Shown piece after piece: positions 8,042 through 16,934 of a DNA stretch of 64,000 nucleotides. The position numbers and the translations under genes were made by a program. The stretch's first letter is position 1. Every line of letters begins with the position of its first letter. A model generated the notes under the pieces. The model saw only the letters and a list, made by a program, of their open reading frames with translations, did not search any database and had not been told where the DNA came from. Origin of the DNA: Plesiocystis pacifica SIR-1 (GTDB lineage Bacteria; Myxococcota_A; Polyangia; Nannocystales; Nannocystaceae); contig NZ_ABCS01000016.1 in NCBI RefSeq assembly GCF_000170895.1, positions 62,001-126,000 of the forward strand, in the 5' to 3' direction.

Positions 8042-9448
8042 CTAGATATTGGAGTCGATCCAGTCGAACACGCGGTGGGTGGCGACGCCCGAGGCCCCGG
8101 GCTGGACGTGGAACTGCGCGGCCTCGGAGGCCGTGAACAGGAGGTAGTCCTTGTCCCCCGGCAGGGCCTCGAAGAGCTCCGGCGACTGCCCCCAGGTCTC
8201 GGCCTCGGCGTCGACGACGAGCACCTTGGCGGTGATCATCGACTCTTGCCCGGTCAGGCTGAACTTGCGGACCTCGTGGATCAGCGCCGCGGGCGTGTCG
8301 ACGCCGTGGTGCCACATCGAGTCGATCACGCCCCAGCGGATCAGCTCGCTGTGCTCCATCAGCTCCTCGATGGCGGCGTTGAAGGCCTCTTCGTCGGTGT
8401 CGACGAGGCCGGGGAGATCGGGGTCGATCTCGGCGAAGAAGCCCTCGTAGATCTCGTTCCAGCGCAGCACCCCCGGGTTGACCACGAGCAGCGAAAGGCG
8501 CGGCTCGAAGGCCGCCGCGCGGGTCCCGAGGAAGCCGCCCATGCTCAGGGCGATGTAGCCGATGCGGTCGGGGTCGACCTCGGGCTGCTGCTCGACGAAG
8601 TCGACGGCGGGCGAGACCACGGCCTCCCAGTCGTGGCGAAAGGGCAGGCCCTGGAGGCGCAGGACCTTGCCCATGCCCGGGCCGTCGAACATCAGCACGT
8701 GGTAGCCCCGACGCAGCGCCGCGTCGGCGACGAACTTGCCGTCCTCGGCCCAGGCGTCGCGGCCCTCTTGGAACAGCAAGACCGGCGCCGGCTCGCCGCC
8801 GGTGTCGGCCCGGCAAAAGTAGGCCGGCAAGGTCGTGTCCTCGTAGGGGAAGGTGACCGACTCGCAGGGCGAGTCCGAGAGCTCGAGGTACTTCTCGAAG
8901 CGCTCGACGGCCCGCTCGGCGAGCACGGGGACCTCGGGGTCCGTGGGGTCGCCGTGGCGATGGAGCGCGGCGCGATAGTAGGTCGCGGCGCGCAGGTAGG
9001 CGTCGGCGGCCGAGAGCGCGTGGCCCTCGGCCTCGCTCGCGCCGGCGAGGGCGTCGAGGCGCTCGGCGGTCAGCTGCCACTCGTGGGGCCAGCTGGTGTC
9101 GTCCGTGCCGTCGATGCGGCCGAGGGTCTCGAGCACCTCGGCGACGTCCGCGGACTGGTCCCAGGCGTGGCCGAGGTAAAAGAGCGCGACCTGATCGAGG
9201 ATCGGATCGCCGAGCTCGAGCTCCCACCAGTTCCCGCCCGCGGCCTCTCCCTCGTCACCTGCGTCCCCTGCGTCTGGATCGCAGCCGGTCTCGTCGCCGC
9301 CCCCGTCGGCCGTCGCCGGTCCGCCCTGACAACCGAGGGCGGTCAGGGCCCACAGGGCGCAGCCCAGCAGTCCCGCGACCCGGCGCGGCCGCGGCTCGCG
9401 GAGGGTGTTGGGGTCAGGCGTGATCTCGCGTGAATTAACAATGTTCAT
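8042..9448 (-). CDS. Lipid-anchored alpha/beta hydrolase
   Basis: A 468-residue lipoprotein (lipobox LTALGC, Cys40), with a Gly/Asp/Ala linker to about 72, a helical region (75-195), and an alpha/beta hydrolase domain. The nucleophile elbow is YIALSMGGFLG (Ser302); the candidate acid is Asp413 in VLVVDAEAETWG and the candidate base is His447 in AAQFHVQPG. An N-terminal helical domain before the hydrolase core resembles FrsA/dipeptidyl-peptidase-like or 2,6-dihydroxypseudooxynicotine hydrolase-type proteins. The substrate is unknown; the lipid anchor implies a periplasmic or surface site. It is divergent, across 168 bp, from the AraC-type regulator, which probably controls it. Confidence 0.82.
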   Translation of the reverse strand: MNIVNSREITPDPNTLREPRPRRVAGLLGCALWALTALGCQGGPATADGGGDETGCDPDAGDAGDEGEAAGGNWWELELGDPILDQVALFYLGHAWDQSADVAEVLETLGRIDGTDDTSWPHEWQLTAERLDALAGASEAEGHALSAADAYLRAATYYRAALHRHGDPTDPEVPVLAERAVERFEKYLELSDSPCESVTFPYEDTTLPAYFCRADTGGEPAPVLLFQEGRDAWAEDGKFVADAALRRGYHVLMFDGPGMGKVLRLQGLPFRHDWEAVVSPAVDFVEQQPEVDPDRIGYIALSMGGFLGTRAAAFEPRLSLLVVNPGVLRWNEIYEGFFAEIDPDLPGLVDTDEEAFNAAIEELMEHSELIRWGVIDSMWHHGVDTPAALIHEVRKFSLTGQESMITAKVLVVDAEAETWGQSPELFEALPGDKDYLLFTASEAAQFHVQPGASGVATHRVFDWIDSNI

Positions 9449-9616
9449 CGTGATGCTTCCTCGCGGCTCGCGGACGTGCGGTGACACCTCCGCGCCATTG
9501 CGGGGTTGAACACGGCGACCGGGCCGGCCCTCTGAGCCTGGTCGCGACGAAGGACCCACGCATGACAGTTCCCGACAACGATCGTCCAGTTTGCGACACC
9601 CTCCGGAGCCCCCGCG

Positions 9617-10564
9617 GTGCGTGATCAGGAGAGCGCCCTGCGTCAGGATCGCGACGCCATCCTCGCGGGCTGCGAGGTCCTCGGCCTCGACCTCGCGGTG
9701 CTGCGCGAGTGCCCGGACTTTCCCTCGCTGTGGCGCGCGATCGCCATGCTCGCCCGCGATCGCCACGCGCCCTTTTGGGTCGGGGCGGCCGTGCCCTTTG
9801 GCTACTACGAGGCCATCGACTACCTGTGCGCGGCGTCCTCGACCGTCGGCCAGGCCCTGCGCGCCCTCGCCCGCCACTACCGGCTGATCAGCGCCAAGCT
9901 CGAGCTCAGCCTCGACGACGCGACCTTCACGCTGCAGCCCACGCAGGGGCACCCCATGCAGCGCGAGGTGATCAGCAGCTACGCCGCCGGCCTCGTGCTC
10001 GCGCGCTTGCGCAGCAAGGTCCGCGCCGGGCTCGAGCTCGAGCGCGTCGAGCTCCTCGGGGAGGCCTCCGAGACCTCGCCCGCCCTCGCCCGTGAGCTCG
10101 ACGCCCCGTGCAGCTTCGGCCACGAGCGCGCGCGCGTCGTGTTCGCGCCCGGAGCCGTGACCCAACCACTGCGCGGCGCCCAGCCCGAGCTGAGCGCGAC
10201 CCTCGAGCGCTACGTCGACGAGCTCGGCCAGCGCCGCTACGCCGACGCCGACCCCCTCGTACGCGTCCGCGAGGCCCTGCGCGCCGAGCTCGAGCAGGGC
10301 GAGGCCTCGCTCGAGAGCGTCGCGCGGCGCCTCGGCGTCGGCGAGCGGACCTTGCAGCGCAAGCTCGCCCGGGCGGGCCTCGGCTTTCGAACCCTGCTCG
10401 CCGAGCAGCGCCTCGCCTGGGCCGTCTCGCTGCTCGAGTCCCGCGAGCTCGGCATGTCCGAGATCGCCTTTCGCATGGGCTACAGCGAACAGAGCGCCTT
10501 CACCCGCGCCTTCAAGCGCTGGACGGGCTCATGCCCGACCCGCTACCGACGACGCCTGTCTTGA
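9617..10564 (+). CDS. AraC-family transcriptional regulator
   Basis: A 315-residue regulator. The N-terminal 190 residues match the arabinose-binding-type domain seen in OruR/ArgR-like AraC proteins (DYLCAASSTVGQALRALARH). The C-terminal 100 residues hold two helix-turn-helix motifs: LESVARRLGVGERTLQRKLA and MSEIAFRMGYSEQSAFTRAF, then WTGSCPTRYRR. Start GTG at 9617; no ATG start is available upstream in this frame without entering the intergenic region. It is divergent from the lipid-anchored hydrolase, the usual arrangement for a regulator and its target. The inducer is unknown. It converges on the lipoprotein gene at 10706, with the 3'-end repeat element between. Confidence 0.9.
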   Translation: MRDQESALRQDRDAILAGCEVLGLDLAVLRECPDFPSLWRAIAMLARDRHAPFWVGAAVPFGYYEAIDYLCAASSTVGQALRALARHYRLISAKLELSLDDATFTLQPTQGHPMQREVISSYAAGLVLARLRSKVRAGLELERVELLGEASETSPALARELDAPCSFGHERARVVFAPGAVTQPLRGAQPELSATLERYVDELGQRRYADADPLVRVREALRAELEQGEASLESVARRLGVGERTLQRKLARAGLGFRTLLAEQRLAWAVSLLESRELGMSEIAFRMGYSEQSAFTRAFKRWTGSCPTRYRRRLS

Positions 10565-10586
10565 ACCGTCCGACGCTGCCAGGCAA

Positions 10587-10700
10587 CACCCCCCCGGAGG
10601 GGGGTGACCGCATGCGTCCTGGGAGGCACGAGCCCCATTGCCTCACAGCCACAGCGAGGAGCGGACAGCGACGAAGGTCCCCGGTCCCCGATGGCTGTGG
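10587..10700 (-). repeat. 3'-end dispersed element, copy 2
   Basis: It contains a strong hairpin CACCCCCC-CGGA-GGGGGGTG (10587-10606), then GACCGCATGC, GGGAGGCACGAGCCCATT-like sequence, and GGAGCGGACAGCGACGAAGG before a CCCCGG...GGGGGC pair that ends at the stop codon of the minus-strand lipoprotein gene. The same ordered blocks occur at 1-137 (partial), 17347-17405 (partial) and 20838-20998. The hairpin can terminate transcription from both convergent genes. Confidence 0.8.
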
Positions 10701-10705
10701 GGGCA

Positions 10706-11620
10706 TCAGAGCTCGTTGTTGCGGGCGTCGTTGCAGACCTTCTCGCCGCCGGACAGGGGCGTGGTCGTGCAGCGGTACTCGCCGGGGCCTTCCCAGTAGG
10801 CGTCGGCCTCGTTCCAGCGGCACTCGCGGTCGGACTCGCAGGCGAGCAGGCAGACCTTGCTCTTGATGGTCGGGACGATGACCCCGTCGCCCTCGATGGT
10901 CTTGTCGACGAGCACGTGGCCCTCGGGGCAGGTCGTGTCGGCGTCGTAGTCTCCGATCGGGCCCGCCGGGCACAGGGCGCCGCCCTCGCACTTGAGCGAG
11001 ATCATCTGGCAGTCGCCGCCGGCGGCGTAGACCAGGTTGCCGCCGAGGTACTCCCACGAGCGGTTGCAGCCGACGGCCATGCTGGCGGGCGGGGCCACGT
11101 TGTCGCAGTTTTGGATGTCGCCCTCGCTGACGTTGAACTGCGGATCGATCTCCTCGCCGTTCTCGTACACGGTGCAGGCCGCGTGCACGCCCATGTCGTT
11201 GATCGTGCACGAGGTGGTGCAGCCGTCCATGCTGTCGGCGTTGCCGTCGTCGCAGTCCTCGCCGGGATCCATGACCCCGTCGTTGCAGGTCGCGAGCACC
11301 ATGGAGCAGTCCTCCATGCAGTCCTCGGCGGCGTAGGGCGGGTACTCGGTCTCCTTGTTCCCGTCGTCGCAGACCTCCCCGTCGTCGATGACACCGTTCC
11401 CGCACAGGGGGTTGGCGTCGTCGGTCTCGTCCTCGGTCGTCTCCGCCTCCGTCCCGTCGGTGGTGTCGTCGGTGGTCTCGTCGGTGCTCGCGTCCGAGCC
11501 GTCCTCGGACTCCGTCGCGGCCTCGTCGGCCGCCTCATCGCCCCCGTCGTCGGAGGGGCAGGCAGTCAGGGACAGGGCCAAAACGAGGGCCAGCGAGCTC
11601 GCAAGGGAAGTTCGAAGCAT
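10706..11620 (-). CDS. Cys-rich lipoprotein with DUF4215-type repeats
   Basis: A 304-residue lipoprotein. After the lipobox SLTAC (about residue 21) comes an acidic Thr/Glu/Asp linker of about 50 residues, then two copies of the myxobacterial Cys-rich repeat: CGNGVIDDGEVCDDGN and CNDGVMDPGEDCDDGNADS, the DUF4215 pattern. The C-terminal half has many more paired Cys and no enzyme motif. Such proteins are surface-exposed and may bind calcium through the Asp loops. The ATG at 11620 starts a clean signal peptide; in-frame ATGs at 11632 and 11644 are alternatives. The stop abuts the 3'-end element. Confidence 0.82.
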   Translation of the reverse strand: MLRTSLASSLALVLALSLTACPSDDGGDEAADEAATESEDGSDASTDETTDDTTDGTEAETTEDETDDANPLCGNGVIDDGEVCDDGNKETEYPPYAAEDCMEDCSMVLATCNDGVMDPGEDCDDGNADSMDGCTTSCTINDMGVHAACTVYENGEEIDPQFNVSEGDIQNCDNVAPPASMAVGCNRSWEYLGGNLVYAAGGDCQMISLKCEGGALCPAGPIGDYDADTTCPEGHVLVDKTIEGDGVIVPTIKSKVCLLACESDRECRWNEADAYWEGPGEYRCTTTPLSGGEKVCNDARNNEL

Positions 11621-11713
11621 GACGAGGAGCATCACCCACCGCACGACGCGCCAGAGTGACCGGGATCACAAAATGGCTATCCAAGCTCCGGCGAGCCTGC
11701 TAAAAATCGGCGC

Positions 11714-12136
11714 GTGAGCCTCCCCGAAGGTGATGGGCTGTCGACCGATACGGTCGCCGAGATCAACGTGACGCCGATGATCGACGTGTTGATGAGCCTG
11801 CTGATCATCTTCCTGGTCGCCGCCAAGCCGCCGGCCAAACACCAGCAGCCCATCGCGATCCCCAAGGACGCGCCGCCGCAGACCGAGAACGACCCCAACG
11901 CGACCTTGCTGGTCAAGATCGACGCGGAGGGCAAGGTGTCCGTGGGCAAGACCGCCGTCGCGCCCGGCAAGGACGCGCTGGTCCAGGCGCTGAAGGACAG
12001 CGAGAAGGCCCAGGCCGACGGCAAGGTCGCGGTCAAGGCCGACGGCAAGGTCAGCTACGGCGCGGTCATCGACGTGATGGCGGCCGCGCGCGAGGCCGGG
12101 ATCAGCTCGGTCGGCATCGCCTCCGAGCGCCTCTAA
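11714..12136 (+). CDS. exbD: ExbD/TolR-family proton channel subunit
   Basis: A 140-residue protein with a single N-terminal membrane segment bearing the family motif INVTPMIDVLMSLLIIFLV (18-37, Asp at 24), then a periplasmic domain. ExbD/TolR subunits work with ExbB/TolQ to couple the proton gradient to a TonB/TolA-type partner. No exbB-like gene is in this window, so it is an orphan copy. Start GTG at 11714, with TAAAAAT only 6 nt upstream. It converges on the VIT-vWA protein gene, whose C-terminus is a TonB/AgmX-type domain; the pairing suggests a shared energy-transducing role, although they are not in one operon. Confidence 0.9.
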   Translation: MSLPEGDGLSTDTVAEINVTPMIDVLMSLLIIFLVAAKPPAKHQQPIAIPKDAPPQTENDPNATLLVKIDAEGKVSVGKTAVAPGKDALVQALKDSEKAQADGKVAVKADGKVSYGAVIDVMAAAREAGISSVGIASERL

Positions 12137-12144
12137 ACGAGACA

Positions 12145-12164
12145 GCCCGCTCGAGTGAGCGGGC
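12145..12164. terminator. Bidirectional hairpin between convergent genes
   Basis: A perfect 8-bp stem GCCCGCTC / GAGCGGGC with loop GAGT, lying between the exbD stop (12136) and the convergent stop (12189). No T-run is present, so termination efficiency is uncertain. Confidence 0.6.
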
Positions 12165-12188
12165 CGTCGTGTTCGCGCGAGCGCTCGC

Positions 12189-14897
12189 TCAGCCCGGCGA
12201 GAGCTTGAAGGGGTAGACCACCTCGACGGTCGAGCCCTTGGGCTTGGGGAACTTCCAGCGCTCGACCTTCTTGGCGATGCAGGTGCCCAGGTCGGCGTAG
12301 CCCGTGTCGTTGGACTGGACCTTGGCGACCATGACCTTGCCGTGGGCGTCGATCATGAACTTGATGGCGATCGAGCCGGACGCGTTCGGGTCCTTGGTCA
12401 GCGTCGCGTTGTAGCAGCTGCGGACCTCGTTGATGTGGGCCCGGACGATGCGCCGGATGATGTCCCTGTCGAGGCTGCCCTTGACCTGCGCCTTGGCCTG
12501 GCGAACCTTGGGCACGCGCTTGCCCTGGCCGCCGAAGCCCGCGCCCGAGCCCCGGCCGTAGCCTGAGCCGGTCCCGCCGCCGCCGCCCTTGCCGATGAGC
12601 CCGGTGTTGCCCAGGCCGATGGTGCCCTGCCCGGTCCCGCCGCCGCCGCGACCGGTCCCGACCAGGCCCAGCCCGCCGACGCCGTAGGCCTCGCCGACCT
12701 CGCTGCCTTGGAAGCTGCCCTCGGGGAGCTCGAGGGGCTGGACGACGGTCTTGGGCGAGCCGTCGGCGCCCGCGACCACGCGCTCGTCGACCGCTACGAA
12801 CGCGGTGTACTCGGTCATGATCCGGTGCTGCAGGGCGACGTCGATCACCGCCTGCTTGGTCTCCTTGCCCAGGGGCGACCACGGATCGGGGCGCATGGGG
12901 TAGCCCATGAGCGCGTCGATCTTGGTCCGGGCCCAGACCGAGCCCACGCCCTCGACGTCGTCGGCCTTGGCCACGTCGAAGTGCACGGGCAGCTCGATGG
13001 TCTCGACGCCCTCGGCCGTGCGCGCCTTGGCCTTGATCACGATCTCCCCGGTCGGCGCCCCGGCGTAGCGGCCGAACACGGTGATCGGCTGGCCCGCGAA
13101 CAGGTCGGGGATCTTGCCCGGGTAGACCTCCTCGACCGCCAGGCCCTGCCAGTCGATCTCGACGTCGGTGAGCACGGGGGTCGCGACGCGCTCGTAGAAG
13201 CGCTCGATGACCGGGTCGGCGGGCTCGTCGTAGCCGGCGTAGGTCACCGCCCCGCGACCCACGGAGGCCATGCCGTCGAGCAGGTAGCGGTTGGGCGCCC
13301 CGCCGACCCCGAGGCTGAACAGCCGGGCGTCGCCGATGTTGTCGTCGATGAGCTCGAAGATGGCCTGCTCGTTGCCGATGTAGCCGTCGGTCAAGAACAT
13401 GACCACGCGCAGGCGATCGGGGTCATGGGGCACGCGCAGCGCCGCCTTGATGCCCTCGGTCATCTGGGTCCCGCCCATGCCCTGCATGGCGTCGACGTAG
13501 TCGACGCCCGCTTCGATGTTGTCCTGGGTCGCGGGCAACAGCTTGTTCGACAGCCCCGAGGCCGACTCGCTAAAGCGCAGCACGGTGAAGGTGTCGTCGG
13601 GGCGTATGTCCTTTAGCGCCTTGCGCATCAGGCCCTTGGCCGTGTCCATGGGCAGCCCGCCCATGGAGCCCGAGTTGTCGACCACGAACACCAGCTCCCG
13701 GGCCACGGCCTGCTCGTCGGCGACCTGCTCGGGGGGCTGGACGGTGAGGGTGAAGTAGCCGTCGCCGCCCTCGCTAGTCGGCGGCTGGGCGACGATCGCC
13801 GCCTTGGGCTGGTCGCGCCCCAGATCCCAGCTGACCACGAAGTCCCGGTTGGCGACCACCGGCGCGCCGTCGCTGTCCGCGTCGAGCTCGATGGCGGCCA
13901 CGTCCCCCGAGCGCATGATGTCGATGCCGTGGAACTTGGACTGGATCCGCCGCGGCCGCAGCCCGGTGTCGATGACCACCGAGGCCTCGACGTGGGCGCA
14001 GGTCGTGAAGCCCTCGGGGACGACCGGCGCCGTGATCCGCGAGGCGTCCGGGACCTCGTCGGTGTTCGGCGCGATCCCGGTGTTCTCCCCAGGCGCGGGC
14101 TGGCGATGCTGAGCCAGCGGCGTCCCCGGGATGAAGCGCGGCCCGACCACCGTGGGCAGGACCAGCTCGTAGCGCCCGTCCTCTTGCTCGAGGGGCTGGA
14201 CGACGTGCATGGACACCTCGATGGTCTGCCCCGGCGGGATGTTGGCGACGCGCTGGGTGAAGATGTTGGGCCGCTCTTGCTCGAGCAGGCCCGCGGCCTT
14301 GCCGGCCTTCTTGGCGTCCTCGTAGGTCTGCTGCGCGTCCTCGCGGGTCTTCATCTCCCCGCGGATCGTCCGCTCGCCCAGGGTCAGCGCGTAGTCGTCG
14401 ACGGCCGCGTCCTCGTGCAGGGGGAACAGGTAGACGGCCTCGATGGGCTCGTCGAAGGGGTTGGCGAAGGTCTGGACCACCTCCGTCTCCGCGATCGTCC
14501 CCACGACGACGGTGTCGAAGCTCGTGCCCTGCAGCGGAAGCGCGAGCAGCTTCCCGCCCTGCATGACGTGCATCGCCCCCGTCTCGGGATCGGCGTTGGG
14601 ATCGGCGACCTCCCACGCCTCCTGCCGCGGCCCCCCGTCCTTCCAGCAGCGCAGGTCCTCCTCGTGGGTCTCGACGGGCTCGAAGCGGTCCTCGTCCTCG
14701 CCGTAGATCGGCTCGACCTCGCCCTCCATCGCCGGGATCAACGCCTCGTCAAACTCCTCGTCGAGCTCCGGCGCGTCCGTATCCGCCATCTCCGCCCCGT
14801 AGGGCGTACACGCGCAAAACAACGTGCTGATGGTCAGGCCGACGATGGGCAGCCAAATCGAGGATCGGGACGCGGGGGGGGCTGGAGTCGACATCAT
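12189..14897 (-). CDS. VIT-vWA lipoprotein with C-terminal TonB/AgmX-type domain
   Basis: A 902-residue lipoprotein (lipobox LFCAC, Cys30). Order: acidic linker (35-80); VIT domain (about 108-258: VVVGTIAETEVVQTFANPF, YLFPLHEDAAVDDYALTLG); bridging beta region (260-395); vWA domain (400-570) with an intact MIDAS DNSGSMG (Asp407); a further beta region; a Gly-rich linker (about 740-800); and a C-terminal 95-residue domain (RAHINEVRSCYNATL, GSIAIKFMIDAHGKV, WKFPKPKG) like the TonB/AgmX C-terminal domains of myxobacterial gliding and secretion proteins. VIT plus vWA occurs in inter-alpha-trypsin inhibitor heavy chains and bacterial surface proteins. The ATG at 14897 has GGGGGAGCGAGG upstream. 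It converges on exbD. Confidence 0.9.
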   Translation of the reverse strand: MMSTPAPPASRSSIWLPIVGLTISTLFCACTPYGAEMADTDAPELDEEFDEALIPAMEGEVEPIYGEDEDRFEPVETHEEDLRCWKDGGPRQEAWEVADPNADPETGAMHVMQGGKLLALPLQGTSFDTVVVGTIAETEVVQTFANPFDEPIEAVYLFPLHEDAAVDDYALTLGERTIRGEMKTREDAQQTYEDAKKAGKAAGLLEQERPNIFTQRVANIPPGQTIEVSMHVVQPLEQEDGRYELVLPTVVGPRFIPGTPLAQHRQPAPGENTGIAPNTDEVPDASRITAPVVPEGFTTCAHVEASVVIDTGLRPRRIQSKFHGIDIMRSGDVAAIELDADSDGAPVVANRDFVVSWDLGRDQPKAAIVAQPPTSEGGDGYFTLTVQPPEQVADEQAVARELVFVVDNSGSMGGLPMDTAKGLMRKALKDIRPDDTFTVLRFSESASGLSNKLLPATQDNIEAGVDYVDAMQGMGGTQMTEGIKAALRVPHDPDRLRVVMFLTDGYIGNEQAIFELIDDNIGDARLFSLGVGGAPNRYLLDGMASVGRGAVTYAGYDEPADPVIERFYERVATPVLTDVEIDWQGLAVEEVYPGKIPDLFAGQPITVFGRYAGAPTGEIVIKAKARTAEGVETIELPVHFDVAKADDVEGVGSVWARTKIDALMGYPMRPDPWSPLGKETKQAVIDVALQHRIMTEYTAFVAVDERVVAGADGSPKTVVQPLELPEGSFQGSEVGEAYGVGGLGLVGTGRGGGGTGQGTIGLGNTGLIGKGGGGGTGSGYGRGSGAGFGGQGKRVPKVRQAKAQVKGSLDRDIIRRIVRAHINEVRSCYNATLTKDPNASGSIAIKFMIDAHGKVMVAKVQSNDTGYADLGTCIAKKVERWKFPKPKGSTVEVVYPFKLSPG

Positions 14898-15024
14898 GGG
14901 GCCTCGCTCCCCCACGACACGTGCTCGGCTGCTTGGTTCCGAGGCTTTCTCGGGGTGGGTTTTTGGTGTTCTCGGGGTTTGTGGTTGCAGTTTGCTGGCG
15001 CTTGGGTCGGGCCGGCGGTGCTTG

Positions 15025-15200
15025 GGTGGCTCCGACGGTGCCCCGCGGCCTGTTCGGCGGGCGCCCTCCCCACTCCTGCGCCCGAGCCGAGCCGCGTCGG
15101 GACGCTCTTCCAGGGCTGTAGGCGGCTCGATGCTCGTCGCAGGGACCCCTCCCACCGAGCGGCCTGCTCTCGGTTCGCAACCTGAGTGCTGGGGTCTCGG
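15025..15200 (-). repeat. Dispersed repeat module R2, left copy
   Basis: This 175-bp stretch is the reverse complement of sequence at 27951-28129 and 52093-52270. Shared blocks include GGCTCCGACGGTGC, CGCGGCCTGTTCGGCGGG, CTCCCCACTCCTGCGC, GCTCGTCGCAGGGACCCCTC and GCTGGGGTCTCG. It diverges more from those two copies than they do from each other. No ORF here looks genuine. It forms the left boundary of the lower-GC two-gene islet. Confidence 0.85.
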
Positions 15201-15431
15201 ACGCAGTGCGCCTGGGATCGTGATGCCCACCGAGCCGATCGGGTAGAGTTGCTCCAGAGATGTGTGCGTGCGGTGATTCGAGAGATCTCGTCGCCAAGAT
15301 TTGCCGAACTCTCGGATGTCCAGAGAGGGCCAAACGCCGTTTTGTGTTGCTCAGTTCGGATATTCTCGTAAGTTTTGAGGTTTTCAGTGACGCAGGTTGC
15401 ACATCTTATTCGGAGACCCAGAGTAGTCCGA

Positions 15432-15779
15432 ATGGCAGAGAGTCAACGCCACAAAGTCACGAAAAATCGGGAGGCCGGTGCTACGGGGTCGACAGAGTGC
15501 TCGGTGAGTCCATCGAACCCAAGCGACCGACGACGACTCGACGCATGCGGGCCGACTCGAAAACGGGTCAAGGAAGTCGTCACCAGCCCCGACCCAAGCA
15601 ATTTTAGGCGAGCCGCCCGCAATCTCCGAGATGCCGAAGGCGCGAACCAACGGGTGATGATCGTCCCGACGAAGAAGGACTTCCCCAAAGCGGTCCGGGC
15701 AATGAAAGAGGCCGGTGTCGGCGGCACCATCCGAACACCCCGTGGCAGCGTCACGACAGTCCGCAAACCCAGGACTTAA
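15432..15779 (+). CDS. Small basic protein, first gene of an accessory pair
   Basis: A 115-residue protein, Arg/Lys/Ser/Thr-rich, not recognised as any family. The N-terminal half looks disordered (MAESQRHKVTKNREA). The C-terminal half has a compact-looking segment: NFRRAARNLRDAEG, RVMIVPTKKDFPKAVRAMKE, and a Gly/Thr/Arg-rich end (GGTIRTPRGSVTT). The ATG at 15432 follows GGAGACCCAGAGTA; an upstream ATG at 15375 adds 19 residues and cannot be excluded. It ends 6 bp before the next gene and is surely co-transcribed with it. Base composition is visibly less GC-rich than its neighbours, consistent with transfer. The adjacency to a larger unknown protein suggests a two-component module, function unknown. 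Confidence 0.6.
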   Translation: MAESQRHKVTKNREAGATGSTECSVSPSNPSDRRRLDACGPTRKRVKEVVTSPDPSNFRRAARNLRDAEGANQRVMIVPTKKDFPKAVRAMKEAGVGGTIRTPRGSVTTVRKPRT

Positions 15780-15785
15780 TCGACG

Positions 15786-16889
15786 ATGGGCTCCAATAAC
15801 CGCACCGTCCTTTTCCCTCTCGCATCGAATGCCAAAGCGCTTCTTGCAGGGAACCCCATAGCGTCTGTCCGCCGCCGCCTCAAACTCAGCTCCCTGTTCT
15901 TCGACAAGGTATTCGTTGAGAGTGGCCAACTCTGGATCGCGGCAGGTCCGACTGGCAATTTTACGGTCAATCAACCGGCTGGAAAAAACGGCTACCGTTG
16001 GCAGTCCTCCGCGACCCGCAAGCAGGGGGGAGAACCTGTCCGAGTCTATGTTCGTGTGGGGAGCGAACCGACCACACCGTGGGGCCAAGCAATGCAAACG
16101 GAGACGACCATCAACTGGCGCCCGACATTTGAGCCATTCAAGGAAGAGTTGCCATCGGAGGCCTCAAGTTGGCTGCACTTCATCAAGGTCAGGGAGGGCG
16201 CACGCCTGAAGAAGCTCGCCAAAGCAGGCTACCGGGCAGCTGACCGAGTTGTGGCAATACGACAACGTCTTCCCGACCCGATGGTCCGAAGCCAGGTTCT
16301 CCGAGGTCTGAACCGCGACCTTGCGGCGAGCGGGCTTGGGGGCGCCGCCATCAGCGTTGACGCCGAGCATCGAAAGGTTCTTGCTTGCTGTCGCAGCCTA
16401 GGCACAGCGATACCGGTCTGCGGACCCTCATCCCTACGACTGCTGTTTCCCCGGGTCGAAGACCTATCCTGGAGCGAGATCGCTGAGCTACGCGACCATA
16501 AGGATATCAATGCTTTTCGAAAGATCCTCATCGAGATCGAAGTTGCAGCAGCGGAACTCGAAGCAAAGAAGTTCGACGATGCAGTCCACAAAGCGTATCT
16601 GCGGGCCGTCGCGGACGCTGAGCGACGAATGAACGGCTCGACCCTGCGTCGACTCGGTCTTGCGACCTTCGGCTTGATCACAGGAACCTTGTTGGACATG
16701 GCGCTAGGGGTTCCTGGTGTCGGTGGAGTGCTCGGGCTCGGCCTTGGTGAGGTGACCGAGCGCGGACTGAAGATTGCCTTCACTCCGAGGTGGCAAGCGT
16801 TTGACCGGAGCCTACGCGACCGACTCGAGACCAAACCCCTGATGGCCAAGCCGACTCAACGGGTGCTACCAGCGGCCGGGGATGTTTGA
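15786..16889 (+). CDS. Unknown accessory protein with C-terminal hydrophobic segment
   Basis: A 367-residue protein of unknown function. The N-terminus (TVLFPLASNAKALL, SLFFDKVFVESGQLW) resembles the opening of uncharacterised proteins in the DUF6236-like group, in which a conserved FDKV/WDKI motif follows a hydrophobic strand. Residues 219-253 hold a second recognisable motif, LLFPRVEDLSWSEIAELRDH, of a type that recurs in proteins of unknown role linked to mobile regions. A coiled helical stretch (245-295) and a Gly-rich hydrophobic segment (296-332: FGLITGTLLDMALGVPGVGG) suggest membrane insertion or a pore. It is the second gene of the pair; GC content is low for the window and the module sits between R2 and R1 repeats. 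Family naming is tentative. Confidence 0.68.
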   Translation: MGSNNRTVLFPLASNAKALLAGNPIASVRRRLKLSSLFFDKVFVESGQLWIAAGPTGNFTVNQPAGKNGYRWQSSATRKQGGEPVRVYVRVGSEPTTPWGQAMQTETTINWRPTFEPFKEELPSEASSWLHFIKVREGARLKKLAKAGYRAADRVVAIRQRLPDPMVRSQVLRGLNRDLAASGLGGAAISVDAEHRKVLACCRSLGTAIPVCGPSSLRLLFPRVEDLSWSEIAELRDHKDINAFRKILIEIEVAAAELEAKKFDDAVHKAYLRAVADAERRMNGSTLRRLGLATFGLITGTLLDMALGVPGVGGVLGLGLGEVTERGLKIAFTPRWQAFDRSLRDRLETKPLMAKPTQRVLPAAGDV

Positions 16890-16934
16890 TCTGTGCGTCA
16901 GCCCTCGACCCACGCACCTTCTGGTGGCGACTGC

